A stretch of 64,000 bases of DNA from Gemmatimonadaceae bacterium (GTDB taxonomy: Bacteria > Gemmatimonadota > Gemmatimonadetes > Gemmatimonadales > Gemmatimonadaceae). The notes beneath the pieces are model-generated. The model ran no database searches and had not been told where the DNA came from. It worked only from the letters and a program-made list of their open reading frames with translations. This document shows positions 49,241-58,800 of the stretch, in pieces. The stretch is from positions 1-64,000 of the forward strand of contig JAUQWM010000039.1 of NCBI GenBank assembly GCA_030835125.1, read 5' to 3'. The translations under genes and the position numbers were made by a program. How positions within the stretch are numbered: position 1 is the first letter of the stretch; each line of letters begins with the position of its first letter.

Positions 49241-51861
49241 GCCGCGAGGCCACGCCGTTGATGCAGCAATACCAGCAGATCAAGGCGCGGCACGCCGACG
49301 CCATCCTGATGTTCAGGATGGGCGACTTCTACGAGATGTTCTACGGCGACGCCGAAGTGGCGTCGCGCGAGCTGGGCCTGACGCTGACCTCGCGCAACAA
49401 TGGTGGCGCCGCCGAGGTGCCGCTGGCCGGCGTGCCGGTCAAGGCGGTGACCGAGTACCTGCGCCGCCTGGTCCAGAAGGGATTCCGGGTGGCGATCTGC
49501 GAGCAGGTCGAGGATCCGCGACTCGCGAAGGGCATCGTACGGCGCGAGGTGGTGGAGACCGTCACGCCGGGCGCGGCGTTCTCGGACGACCTGCTGGAAG
49601 GGGAGCGGCACAACTTCCTCTGCGCGGTGGCGGCTGTCGAGGGCATGCTCGGCATCGCGGCGGTGGATGTCTCCACCGGCGCATTCCGGCTGGTGGCGGT
49701 GGATGCCCGTGACGCCGCTCCCGCCCTCGGACGGCTGGCTCCGCGCGAAGTGCTGCTGGCGCGCGATCGGCCGATGGCCACGAGCCTGCCGCTGGATGGC
49801 ATCCTGCTCACCGAGCGGGAGTCCTGGGAGTTCGACGACGCGGTCGGTCGTGAGGAACTCACGCGGCACTTCGGGCTGCATTCCGTGGAGGGCCTGGGCC
49901 TCGATGGGCGCTCGGCCCCTGCGCTCGCTGCGGCCGGGGCGCTGCTGCGATACCTGCGCGAGCTGCAGCCCGGCGGCGTGCCGCACCTCATGCGGCCGGT
50001 GATCGACACCAGCGGCAGCGCGATGCCCCTCGACGAGATGACGCGCCGGAACCTCGAGCTCGTCGAGTCGCTGCGCGGCGGGGCGGACGAGCGCGCCGGC
50101 ACGCTGGTGGGCGTCCTCGATCGCACGCGAACGCCGATGGGGGCGCGGCTGCTCCGCGAGTGGTTGCTGGCGCCGCTGCTCTCGGTGGACGGGATCGACC
50201 AGCGGCTCGATGCGGTGTCGGCATTCGTCGCCAACCCCATCGCCCGGCTCGAGGTCGCGGACCTCCTGGACGGCATGCGGGACATCGAACGCCTGGCGGC
50301 CAAGACCGCGGCGGCGCGGGTGACCCCGCGCGAGCTGCGTCACCTCGGTGAGTCGCTGGCGCGCCTCGGGTCGTTAGGCAGCGCCACGGCGCGGGCCGGT
50401 GCCGCGGGATTGCTGGGGGATGTCCTCGCGCAGTGGGACCCGTGTGACGACATCGCGACCGACATCCAGCGCCACCTGGTCGAGCGGCCGCCGGCCACGC
50501 TCGGGGACGGAGACGCCTTTGCGGCCGGGGTGGACACCGGGCTCGACGACCTGCGCGCGTTGCGTGATGGGGGCAAGGACGCGATCGCCGGCATCCAGGC
50601 CACCGAACGCGAGCGCACCGGTATCGCCTCACTCAAGGTCGGCTACAATCGGGTGTTCGGGTACTTCATCGAGGTGAGCAACGCAAACCGGAACCTGATC
50701 CCGGCCGATTACCAGCGGCGCCAGACCCTGACGGGCGGCGAGCGCTACGTGACGCCGGCCCTCAAGGAGCACGAGGAACGGGTGCTGGGGGCGACCGAGC
50801 AGATCGAGCAGCGCGAGCGCGAGCTGTTCGAGGCACTGCGCCGTCGCGTGGCCCTCGCGACCGGCCGGTTGCAGGCGGCGGCGGCGCGCGTGGCGACGCT
50901 GGACGTCCTTGCCTCGTTCGCGCAGGTGGCCGAGACCGAATCGTACGTGCGGCCCGACGTGAACGACGGGTTCGACCTCGAGGTCATTGGCGGGCGGCAC
51001 CCGGTGGTCGAGCGGATGATGTCGAGGGATCGCTTCATCCCGAACGATGTGCGCCTGTCCGCGGACGCGCGCATGATCATCCTCACGGGACCGAACATGG
51101 CGGGCAAGTCCACGGTGCTTCGCCAGGTGGGGCTGATCGTGCTGATGGCGCAGGCCGGCTGCTTCGTTCCCGCGACGCGCGCGCGCATCGGGATCGTCGA
51201 CCGGCTGTTCACGCGGGTCGGGGCCAGCGACAACCTGGTCCGTGGCCAGTCCACGTTCATGGTGGAGATGGCGGAGACGAGCGCCATCCTGGCGATGGCG
51301 ACCGGACGCAGCCTCGTCCTCCTCGATGAGATCGGCCGGGGGACCTCGACCTACGACGGCGTGTCGATCGCGTGGGCGGTAAGCGAGCACCTGCACGACC
51401 ACACGGGCTGCAAGACGATCTTCGCCACGCACTATCACGAGCTGACCCGGCTGTCGGACGAGCTCGGCGCACTCAGGAACTTCAACGTCGCCGTTCGTGA
51501 ATCGGGCGACAGCATCATCTTCCTGCATCGACTCCAGCCGGGAGGCGCCGATCGTTCCTACGGCATCGAGGTGGGACGCCTGGCCGGCTTGCCGGCTCCG
51601 GTCCTCGCGCGCGCGCGCGCGGTACTGCGGCTGCTGGAAGGCGAGGGCGACCAGCTGGTGCCGGGACTCACGGCGAATGCCGAGGCCAGCGGGCGCACCA
51701 GGGTCGCGGCCGACGCCACGCAGCTCGGGCTCTTCCCCGGTTCGCACCCGGCCCTCGAGCGCCTGCGGGCGATCGATCCCGACCGGATGACTCCGCTGGA
51801 GGCGCTCTCGGCGATCGACGAGCTGGCGCGAATGGCGCGCGACGGCGGGGGCAGCGCATGA
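49237..51861 (+). CDS. mutS: DNA mismatch repair ATPase MutS
   Basis: The 874-residue MutS1 begins at the ATG at 49237, which overlaps the preceding stop. The mismatch-recognition motif GDFYEMFYGDAE (Phe-x-Glu) is near residue 30. Connector, lever and clamp domains follow; the ATPase has Walker A TGPNMAGKSTVLRQVG, LVLLDEIGRGTSTYDGVSIA, TIFATHYHELTRL, and GADRSYGIEVGRLAGLP. The C-terminal tail is short. It recognises base mismatches and recruits MutL, which is not in this window. A CGTTAGGC word gives an in-frame TTA codon in the middle of the gene. Confidence 0.97.
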   Translation: MSREATPLMQQYQQIKARHADAILMFRMGDFYEMFYGDAEVASRELGLTLTSRNNGGAAEVPLAGVPVKAVTEYLRRLVQKGFRVAICEQVEDPRLAKGIVRREVVETVTPGAAFSDDLLEGERHNFLCAVAAVEGMLGIAAVDVSTGAFRLVAVDARDAAPALGRLAPREVLLARDRPMATSLPLDGILLTERESWEFDDAVGREELTRHFGLHSVEGLGLDGRSAPALAAAGALLRYLRELQPGGVPHLMRPVIDTSGSAMPLDEMTRRNLELVESLRGGADERAGTLVGVLDRTRTPMGARLLREWLLAPLLSVDGIDQRLDAVSAFVANPIARLEVADLLDGMRDIERLAAKTAAARVTPRELRHLGESLARLGSLGSATARAGAAGLLGDVLAQWDPCDDIATDIQRHLVERPPATLGDGDAFAAGVDTGLDDLRALRDGGKDAIAGIQATERERTGIASLKVGYNRVFGYFIEVSNANRNLIPADYQRRQTLTGGERYVTPALKEHEERVLGATEQIEQRERELFEALRRRVALATGRLQAAAARVATLDVLASFAQVAETESYVRPDVNDGFDLEVIGGRHPVVERMMSRDRFIPNDVRLSADARMIILTGPNMAGKSTVLRQVGLIVLMAQAGCFVPATRARIGIVDRLFTRVGASDNLVRGQSTFMVEMAETSAILAMATGRSLVLLDEIGRGTSTYDGVSIAWAVSEHLHDHTGCKTIFATHYHELTRLSDELGALRNFNVAVRESGDSIIFLHRLQPGGADRSYGIEVGRLAGLPAPVLARARAVLRLLEGEGDQLVPGLTANAEASGRTRVAADATQLGLFPGSHPALERLRAIDPDRMTPLEALSAIDELARMARDGGGSA

Positions 51862-52259
51862 CCCGGCGCATGCTGCCGCGATCGGTGGCGCTCGGGCTGG
51901 CCTTCCTGCTGCCGGCGTGCGGGGAATCGTCCGCAGGGGTCGAGGACCCGACGCTCCTCACCACGGACCTGCCGTTCCAGTATCCCCCCGACCTGTTCGC
52001 CGCGCGCGTGGAGGGCGAGGTGGGCCTCCGGCTGTTCGTCGACTCGTTAGGTCTGGTGGTGCCGGACTCCACGTCGGTGGCCGAGCCGTCGGGCCAGCCG
52101 GCCTTCGACTCGGCGGCCCTGGCCGGGGCGCCCTACCTCGAGTTCCGCCCGGCGCGGTCGGGCGGAGCCCGCGTGGGCCGCACCGTCGTCCTCCCGGTGA
52201 AGTTCCGGCTGCCACCCACCGACTCGACCACGCCCGATACATTGCGCGGCAAGCGATGA
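51858..52259 (+). CDS. Lipoprotein with TonB C-terminal-like domain
   Basis: The 133-residue protein has a lipoprotein signal (LALGLAFLLPAC type, lipobox LPAC) and a region resembling the TonB C-terminal domain: FQYPPDLFAARVEGEVGLRLFVDSLGLV, a variable loop, then FDSAALAGAPYLEFRPARSGG and VVLPVKFRLP. It lacks the transmembrane anchor and proline-rich spacer of a true TonB, so it is probably not an energy transducer itself. It is coupled to mutS by ATGA and lies 22 bp ahead of ddl. Function unknown. Confidence 0.8.
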   Translation: MTRRMLPRSVALGLAFLLPACGESSAGVEDPTLLTTDLPFQYPPDLFAARVEGEVGLRLFVDSLGLVVPDSTSVAEPSGQPAFDSAALAGAPYLEFRPARSGGARVGRTVVLPVKFRLPPTDSTTPDTLRGKR

Positions 52260-52281
52260 ACTCCCGGGAATCGGACCGCGC

Positions 52282-53292
52282 GTGAAGATCACCGTACTGA
52301 TGGGCGGGACCTCCGCCGAGCGAGACGTGTCCCTGGCGTCCGGCCTGCGCATCGCCGCCGCGCTGCGAACCCGCGGCCACGACGTGACGTCGCTGGACAC
52401 CGCCCAGGGCGTGATGGACGCCGGGACGGAACGGGCCATGCTCGCCGCCGGCGTGCAACAGGCGCCGCCGACGCTCGAGGCACTGGCGGCCATGTCCCGG
52501 CGCTCGCTGTCGCCGACCCTGGGGACCCTTCCCGTCGTGCGCGAGGCCGACGTGGTGTTCCTGGCGCTTCACGGTGGGCAGGGCGAGGACGGGACCATCC
52601 AGGCGCTGTTCGACCTGTGCGGCGTGCGCTATACCGGAACGGGTCCGTTGGGCAGTGCACTGGCGATGGACAAGGACCTCTCGAAACGACTGTTCCGCGC
52701 CGCGGGCGTCTCCACCCCGGACTGGCTGATGGCGCCGGCGGGTGCCGCCGAGGTCGAGGCGCGACTGGGGTATCCCGTCATCGTGAAGCCGTCGAAGCAG
52801 GGATCGACGGTGGGCCTAACGCTGGTCCGGACGGGGGCGGACCTTGCGCCCGCCATCGCCGAGGCGTTCCGGTACGACGACGAGGTCATGATCGAGGCAT
52901 TCATCGCCGGCCGGGAACTGACGGTGGGGATCCTCGGGGATGAGGCCCTTCCAATCGGGGAGATCATTCCGAAGCACGAGCTCTACGACTACGAATGCAA
53001 GTACACGAAGGGGATGGCGGTCGAGGAGTTCCCCGCCCGCCTGGATGGGGCCGTTGCCGCCATGGTGCAGGATCAGGCGGTCCGCGCGTTCCGGGCGCTC
53101 AAGCTCCGCGGATACGCCCGCATCGACTTCCGCCTGAGCGATTCCGGTGGTTGTTTCTGTCTGGAGGCGAATACGTTGCCGGGGATGACGGAACTGAGCC
53201 TGATTCCGCAGGCGGCAGCCGCGGCGGGAATTTCCTTCCCGGACCTCTGCGAGCGGATCGTCCGCCTCGCGACACCTGACGGGAGATCGTAA
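52282..53292 (+). CDS. ddl: D-alanine--D-alanine ligase
   Basis: Ddl makes the D-Ala-D-Ala dipeptide for peptidoglycan. The 336-residue ATP-grasp enzyme shows ITVLMGGTSAERDVSLASG, FLALHGGQGEDGTIQALFDL, YTGTGPLGSALAMDK, KPSKQGSTVGLT, EAFIAGRELTVGIL and EANTLPGMTELSLIPQAAAAAG. The start is GTG at 52282. The region around residue 225 (YDYECKYTKGM) belongs to the omega loop. The stop region has a variant of the repeated word (CCTGACGGGAGATCG). Confidence 0.95.
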   Translation: MKITVLMGGTSAERDVSLASGLRIAAALRTRGHDVTSLDTAQGVMDAGTERAMLAAGVQQAPPTLEALAAMSRRSLSPTLGTLPVVREADVVFLALHGGQGEDGTIQALFDLCGVRYTGTGPLGSALAMDKDLSKRLFRAAGVSTPDWLMAPAGAAEVEARLGYPVIVKPSKQGSTVGLTLVRTGADLAPAIAEAFRYDDEVMIEAFIAGRELTVGILGDEALPIGEIIPKHELYDYECKYTKGMAVEEFPARLDGAVAAMVQDQAVRAFRALKLRGYARIDFRLSDSGGCFCLEANTLPGMTELSLIPQAAAAAGISFPDLCERIVRLATPDGRS

Positions 53293-53296
53293 GACG

Positions 53297-53956
53297 ATGG
53301 CAGCAACACCGGTTCTCGCCGCCGCGCTGGCGGGTATTCCCTCTGGCATCCAGCGGCAGGGCGCCTGGGCCGGCCGGCGGCAGGTGTTCATCCGCTTTGC
53401 CGGCGCTGCGGAAACGGCGCAGATGTACACGGCCGACGCGCTGGCGCGGGAACTCACGCGGGCGCTGGGCCGCACGGTCTACCACTCGGTGTGCGTGACG
53501 GGACGCGATGCCTTCGGCAACGCGGATTTTCTGGCGGCGGCGTTGAAGCAGTTGCCACCGGGCACCGAGGTCATGGCCGACACCGACGGGCAACGCCCCG
53601 AGGCCCTCACGCTGCTGTATCCGTATCTCTCGCTCGTGCAGGTCACGATCGACCCGCCGCCGGCATCGCCCGCGCTGGAGCACGTCGTGGCGACGCTACG
53701 GGCGGCGGCATCCCTTGGCAGGCCACATGCCTTGACGATCGCGGGGACGGACGAGGCGAGTGACGCCGACTATCTGCAGATCGTCGAGCAGGCACACGCC
53801 GCGAGCGAAGCCACCGCCATCGTGATACACCCCGGACCGACTTCCGAGCGTGGCGTCCTGGACAAGCGCTGGAGCACCCTGATCGAACACGCCTCGGCAC
53901 GCCACCGGGACATCCGGTTGCTCGCCCGGTTGAGTGGTCCCGCCACGATGCGCTAG
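53297..53956 (+). CDS. QueE-like radical-SAM-fold protein without Fe-S cysteines
   Basis: The first third of this 219-residue protein resembles 7-carboxy-7-deazaguanine synthase: SGIQRQGAWAGRRQVFIRFAG matches the SIQGEGPWAGRP-VFVRLAG region of QueE. In QueE the next residues hold CxxxCxxC for the 4Fe-4S cluster; here the sequence reads AAETAQMYTADALARELTRAL, so the cluster loop is deleted. Later segments VYHSVCVTGRDAF and EVMADTDGQRP sit where QueE has VVLTGGEPL and VETNGT. Radical chemistry should be impossible, so it may be a binding protein or a relic with constrained sequence. It lies 4 bp after ddl and 1.3 kb before queF. The homology is my reading by eye. Confidence 0.6.
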   Translation: MAATPVLAAALAGIPSGIQRQGAWAGRRQVFIRFAGAAETAQMYTADALARELTRALGRTVYHSVCVTGRDAFGNADFLAAALKQLPPGTEVMADTDGQRPEALTLLYPYLSLVQVTIDPPPASPALEHVVATLRAAASLGRPHALTIAGTDEASDADYLQIVEQAHAASEATAIVIHPGPTSERGVLDKRWSTLIEHASARHRDIRLLARLSGPATMR

Positions 53957-54058
53957 ACCCGCCCGCGGGACATCCGACCGCCGATCTTGCGGTCGAGCGG
54001 AACAGAATCCGGTGTCGCCGCGTTTAGATATGGAGTGCACGGTCCCAGCGACGCCCTG

Positions 54059-54973
54059 ATGCAGACGTTCACCGAGGCAGAAGACATCCCGCGCATGACA
54101 CCGGCCGTTCGGTGGCTGATTGCCCTGAACGCGGTCGTCTTCTTCGTGCAATTCACGCTGGTCGGCGAGGCGAACACCCGCGACGCCCTTGGCTTCCGGC
54201 TCGATGAGTTGCCCGGCGCCTGGTGGACCATCGGCACGCACCTGTTCGTGCACGCCGGCTTCTGGACGCTGGCGCTGAACCTCTGCCTGCTGCTCGTGTT
54301 CGGACCTCGACTCGAGCATGCCTGGGGGACGCGCGCGTTCCGCAACTTCTACCTCTGGTGCGGCCTGGGCGGCTGGCTCGCGCACGTGCTGCTGGTTCGC
54401 GACGGAACCCTGGTGGGTGCCACGAGCGCGGCCCTCGGTGTCTCCCTGGCGTATGCAATGCGCTGGCCCGACGACGAGGTCTACCTCCTGCTGTCGTATC
54501 CCGTTCGGGTGCGGTGGCTGGTGGCGGCCATGGCGGCGATCGTGCTGGCGGTCGGCGTGATCCAGCCGGGGGAGGGGCAGGGCGTGGCGTATCTGGCGCA
54601 CGCGGGCGGACTGGCGGCAGCATGGCTGTTCGCGCGGACGTCCACGGCGGGCGCCGGATTCGACCGGCTGCGGCAGCGGGTGTCCCCGGTGCCTGACGTG
54701 CCTGACGAGACGCCGCGCGCAGTGCCGCGCTCGATGCCGCGGACGCGCGAACGGGCACGCGAAGTGGATGAAATCGTGGCCCAGAGCCAGCAGGCGCTGA
54801 CGCGCCGCGTGTCACCCGCCGCTCCGGCCGCGCCGCGCCGCGCCGCCGGCGACCATCTCACCGAACTGGATCGCGTACTCGACAAGATCTTGCAGACGGG
54901 GATAGAGAGCCTGACCGGCGATGAGCGACGGGTCCTCGAGGAGCGTTCGCGGGAATTGCGAAAGGACGAGTGA
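54059..54973 (+). CDS. Rhomboid-family intramembrane serine protease with C-terminal DUF6576-like tail
   Basis: The 304-residue protein has six or so transmembrane helices. The catalytic dyad is visible: Ser123 in GATSAALG (the GxSx loop) and His181 in AHAGGLAAAWLF. HLFVHAGFWTLALNLCLLLVFG is the classic L1/TM2 region. A linker rich in Pro and Arg leads to an acidic/basic helical tail (ELDRVLDKILQTGIESLTGDERRVLEERSRELRKD) found at the end of many bacterial rhomboids. Starts at 54059 or 54095 are plausible; an ATG at 53987 gives a non-conserved extension. A terminator follows. Confidence 0.87.
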   Translation: MQTFTEAEDIPRMTPAVRWLIALNAVVFFVQFTLVGEANTRDALGFRLDELPGAWWTIGTHLFVHAGFWTLALNLCLLLVFGPRLEHAWGTRAFRNFYLWCGLGGWLAHVLLVRDGTLVGATSAALGVSLAYAMRWPDDEVYLLLSYPVRVRWLVAAMAAIVLAVGVIQPGEGQGVAYLAHAGGLAAAWLFARTSTAGAGFDRLRQRVSPVPDVPDETPRAVPRSMPRTRERAREVDEIVAQSQQALTRRVSPAAPAAPRRAAGDHLTELDRVLDKILQTGIESLTGDERRVLEERSRELRKDE

Positions 54974-54999
54974 TCGAGCCCGTCGACAGGAAAAGGAGA

Positions 55000-55027
55000 G
55001 CCCCCCGGGAAATCCCGGGGGGCTTTT
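55000..55027 (+). terminator. Intrinsic terminator after the rhomboid gene
   Basis: GCCCCCCGGG (55000-55009) and CCCGGGGGGC (55014-55023) form a perfect 10-bp stem with a 4-nt AAAT loop, followed by TTTT. It lies about 27 bp after the rhomboid stop. Confidence 0.9.
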
Positions 55028-55145
55028 GCCGCCACGCCGTTCTCGCGGCGGCCAAGGCCGGCGTTTCTACGCCGGCAAGTCGAAGGTACGGTTCATTTCC
55101 CGGGCTGTCCATGACGCCAATGGCCGATTTCGTCACGGGGCGATA

Positions 55146-55238
55146 ACAGGGTCGAGGGTCGAGGGTCGAGGCTTCAGGGAAATGAAGGCAGGCTCAAGTC
55201 CCGAGCCTCGACCCTCAAGCCTCAAGCCTCGACCCTGT
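55146..55238. repeat. Intergenic inverted repeat built from GGGTCGA units
   Basis: The left arm (55146-55177) has three consecutive GGGTCGA units then GGCTTCAG; the right arm (55201-55238) has CCTCGACCCT and CAAGCCT units. The outer 12 bases ACAGGGTCGAGG and CCTCGACCCTGT pair perfectly, and inner repeats can pair in several registers. It ends 11 bp before queF. It resembles a degenerate REP-like or MITE-like palindromic unit; no transposase is nearby. Confidence 0.8.
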
Positions 55239-55249
55239 ACATTTCCCCC

Positions 55250-55645
55250 ATGCCCCGACCCGAGTTGCTCGAGACGTTTCCGAATCCGTATGCCGACCGG
55301 TCGTACGAGATCCACATGACCTGCCATGAATTCACCTCCCTGTGCCCCCTGGGAGGCGTGGAGTCGGATGCATCGGAACTGGCCCTGCTGAAGGGCGGGG
55401 CGCCCGACTTCGGGATCATCACGATCACGTACGTCCCGGCGGCGAAGTGCATCGAACTGAAGAGCCTGAAGCTCTACCTGTGGAGTTACCGGGACGCGGC
55501 GGTTTTCTATGAGCGCGCGGTGAACCGGATCCTCGACGACCTGAGCGCAGCGGTGGAGCCGCGGTGGATCCAGGTGGTTGGAGACTTCAACGTCCGGGGC
55601 GGGATCAAGTCGGTGATCACGGCGTCCCGGGGGACGAAGGCCTAG
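55250..55645 (+). CDS. queF: NADPH-dependent 7-cyano-7-deazaguanine reductase QueF
   Basis: QueF reduces preQ0 to preQ1 for queuosine in tRNA. The 131-residue short (YkvM-type) form shows the catalytic Cys32 in TSLCPLGG, PDFG with Asp53, CIELKSLKLYLWSYR with the substrate-binding Glu69, and a C-terminal GDFNVRGGIKS motif. In the usual family the Asp follows the Cys by 7 residues (CPxTGQPD); here 21 separate them, so there is a 14-residue insertion (about 36-49). The fold is otherwise complete. A QueE-like but cluster-less gene is 1.3 kb upstream; other queuosine genes are not in the window. Confidence 0.93.
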   Translation: MPRPELLETFPNPYADRSYEIHMTCHEFTSLCPLGGVESDASELALLKGGAPDFGIITITYVPAAKCIELKSLKLYLWSYRDAAVFYERAVNRILDDLSAAVEPRWIQVVGDFNVRGGIKSVITASRGTKA

Positions 55646-55727
55646 GCCAGATTCCAGGACGGAGGTCGGAGTGGGCCCCGAGGCCCTCTGCCCTCTTCCC
55701 ATTGCCCTCCTTAGGTTTATCCCTCCC

Positions 55728-55800
<73 letters not shown>

Positions 55801-55820
55801 CTCGAACGTGACGTACCCGG

Positions 55821-58800
55821 TCAAGCCTCGCGAAGCGCCTCCATCGGGTCGGTCCGTGAGGCGCGCCAGGCTGGCACAGCCGCCGCCAGCAGTCCCACTG
55901 CGGCGATCGTCAGGATGGCGGTACCGAACACGAACGGGTCGCCCGGCTCGACCTCGAACAGCAGCGAAACGGCGAGCCGCGACAGGAACCACGCACCGGC
56001 CAGCCCGACCGCGATCCCCGCCGCGACCACGCGCGCCCCGCTGCCGAGCACGAGCCGCCGCAACTGCCGGCGGTCCGCGCCTAACGCGGCCCGCACCGCC
56101 ATTTCCCGGGTGCGCTGCGCCGCCGCGAACGACAGCACTCCGTACACCCCGATGGTCGCCAGGACGAGAGACAGCGCGCCGAAGACGACCAGGGTCGACA
56201 TGGTGAAACGGCGCGTCGCGGTCACCCGGTCCGCGTGCGTCCTGAGGAACGCGAGGTCGGCCGGAATGGTGGCATCCGCCGCGCGCACGCGCTCCCGGAC
56301 GGCCGCCATGATCGCGGCGTCGGATCCGGTGCCACGCACGACCACGCTCATCGTGCCGATGCGCCATGGCGGGAGCTGGCGGTACAGCACGTACATCTCC
56401 GAGGTCTCGTCGGTCTCGTACCCGAACGGCCGAGCGTCGCTCACCACGCCGACGACCGTCAGCCACGGTGCGCCGGAGCCCATGGCCTCCATGCTGGAGG
56501 CGCGGACCCGCCGGCCGAGGGGTGACTCACCGGGCCAGTATCGATCCGCCATCCGCTTGCTGATCACAGTCACGCGCGGCCCATCCGGCCGGTCGCTCGG
56601 CTCGAAGGCGCGTCCCTGCAGCAGGCGCATGCCAAGCGTCTCGAAATAGCCGTCGCTCACCATCCGATACCCGGCCCCGGCGCCGGGGATGTCCTTTCCG
56701 GCGATCTCGATGAACCCGGTGCCGCCGCGCACGAGCGGGACCCAGTTCACCAGCCCGGCTCCCCGGCTTCCCGGCATCTCGACGAGCGAGCGTCGCAGTC
56801 GCTCCCAGTAGGCGAGCACCGCCGCGCTGTCGCGATTGAACCGCGGTCCACCGAGGGTGATCTCGGCAACGACCACGCCATCGGTCTCGAAGCCGAGGGG
56901 TCGTCCCAGCACTGCGCGCATGCTCTGCACGAGCAGCCCCGCGCCCGTGACCAGCATCAGGGCCATGGCGACCTCCGCCGCGACAAATGCGCGGCCCGGC
57001 AAGCCACGGCCTCCCTCGACATGACCTCGGGCCGCACCCTCCATCGCCCGGCCCGGCGCCACCCGGGTCGCGCGAAGGGCAGGGAGCAGCCCGGTCGCGA
57101 TCCCGGCCAGCGTCGCCACCACCAACGCAAACGCAATCACGCGGATATCGATCGATATCGAGCCCGTGCGGGGAAGCTCCGCGGCTCCGAGCACCGCGGC
57201 GCTGCCCGTGAGCAGGCGCGCCAGTCCGATGCCCAGGGCGCCGCCGATGAGCGCCACCATCAGGTGATCCGCGAGCACCTGCCTGACGAGTCGCGCCCGA
57301 CTGGCGCCGAGCGCGGCGCGCACCGCCATCTCGCGACCACGGACGGCGCCCTGCGCCAGGTTGGCACTGGCGAGATTCGCGCAGGCAATGAGCAGGACCA
57401 GCACCACGGAGCAAGCCATGAGCACGAGCGTGTCCGCCGAGTCCCCGACGAGCTCGTCGGCCAGGGACTTCACGCCGACACCCCAGGAATACAGGGCCAC
57501 CGGGTCCTCCGCCCGGATGCCGCCGGCAATCGCGGAGAGGTCGCGCTGTGCCTCCTCCAGCGAGACCCCCGGTCCCAGCCGGGCGATGGCGGCGTAGTTG
57601 ATGTTGTTTCGTTCGAGGCCGCCGAATGTGCGAGGCCGGTCCAGCAGGTAGACCTCGGTGCCATCGGGCCAGGCATGATTCGCGTCGACGACGCCGGTCA
57701 CTGCGTAGCTGAATCCGTTGACCTGGATCGAGAGATCATCGATCGGTGTGTTGGCGAGCCGGCGATTCCAGAAACCCTCGGTGATCACGGCGAGTCGCTC
57801 GGGTGATGCCGCGTCGGCCTGGCGGAACCCGCGCCCGGCGATGAAGCGCGCCTGCAGCACGGAGAAGAAGCCGGCACTCACCGACTGGCCGTTCGCGCGA
57901 ACCGCTTCGGCACCCCAGCCGACGGAGAGACGTCCCGCCTGATGGATCGCCGTCGACTCCAGTGAACGATTCCTGTCCTTCCAGTCCGACCAGTTGGCCG
58001 AAGAGACGCGCGAGAAGGCGGATCCGGAGGAATCCACGGACTGTAGCGCGACCAGGCGCGCGGGTTCCGGAAATGGCAGTGGACGGAGCAGCACGCCGTT
58101 GATGACCGCAAACGCGGCGGTGGCGAGCCCGATCCCGAGCGTCAGGGTCAGGATCGCCATGATCGTGAGGCCGGGACTCCGCCGACGCTGGCGTAGGGCA
58201 TAGACGATGTCCTGGCGAAGCGTGCCAATCCATTCACGTGCTTGCATGGGTTTCGCTCTCGACGGGGTGGGACCGGAGGCCAGGGTCCGCAACTGTCGCA
58301 GTGCGCGCGTCCCTCCCACCGACAGGGCGGTGCGCCACGGCGCGGCGGTCCGGGAAGCAAGGCGAATCTCCTCGGCGAATTCTCCCGCAGACTGCGGGCG
58401 CTTCGCCGGGTCGACCGACATGGCGCGCTCTATCGTGAGGGCGACATCGATGGGCACGTCCGGCGCGAAGCGCCGCAACGGTGGCGGCATCTCATGGAAG
58501 CGTCGCGAGACGACCTGCTGCGTCGTCTCGCCGCCGAAGGGCGTTCGTCCGGCGAGCATCTCCCAGGCAACGCACGCCAGGCTGTACACGTCGGAGCGAG
58601 GATCCAGGTTCGACTCACCCGACGCCTGTTCAGGACTGACGTAGGCCGGCGTCCCCGCGGAGAAGTCGAGTTCCCGGCGCAGCGACATCCACTCGAGCGC
58701 TTCGGCGTGCAGCTTGCGGGCAATCCCGAAGTCCATGACGTAGGCGTGCGCGCCCTCGAGCAGGATGTTCTCCGGCTTGATGTCGCAATGGAGGACGCCC

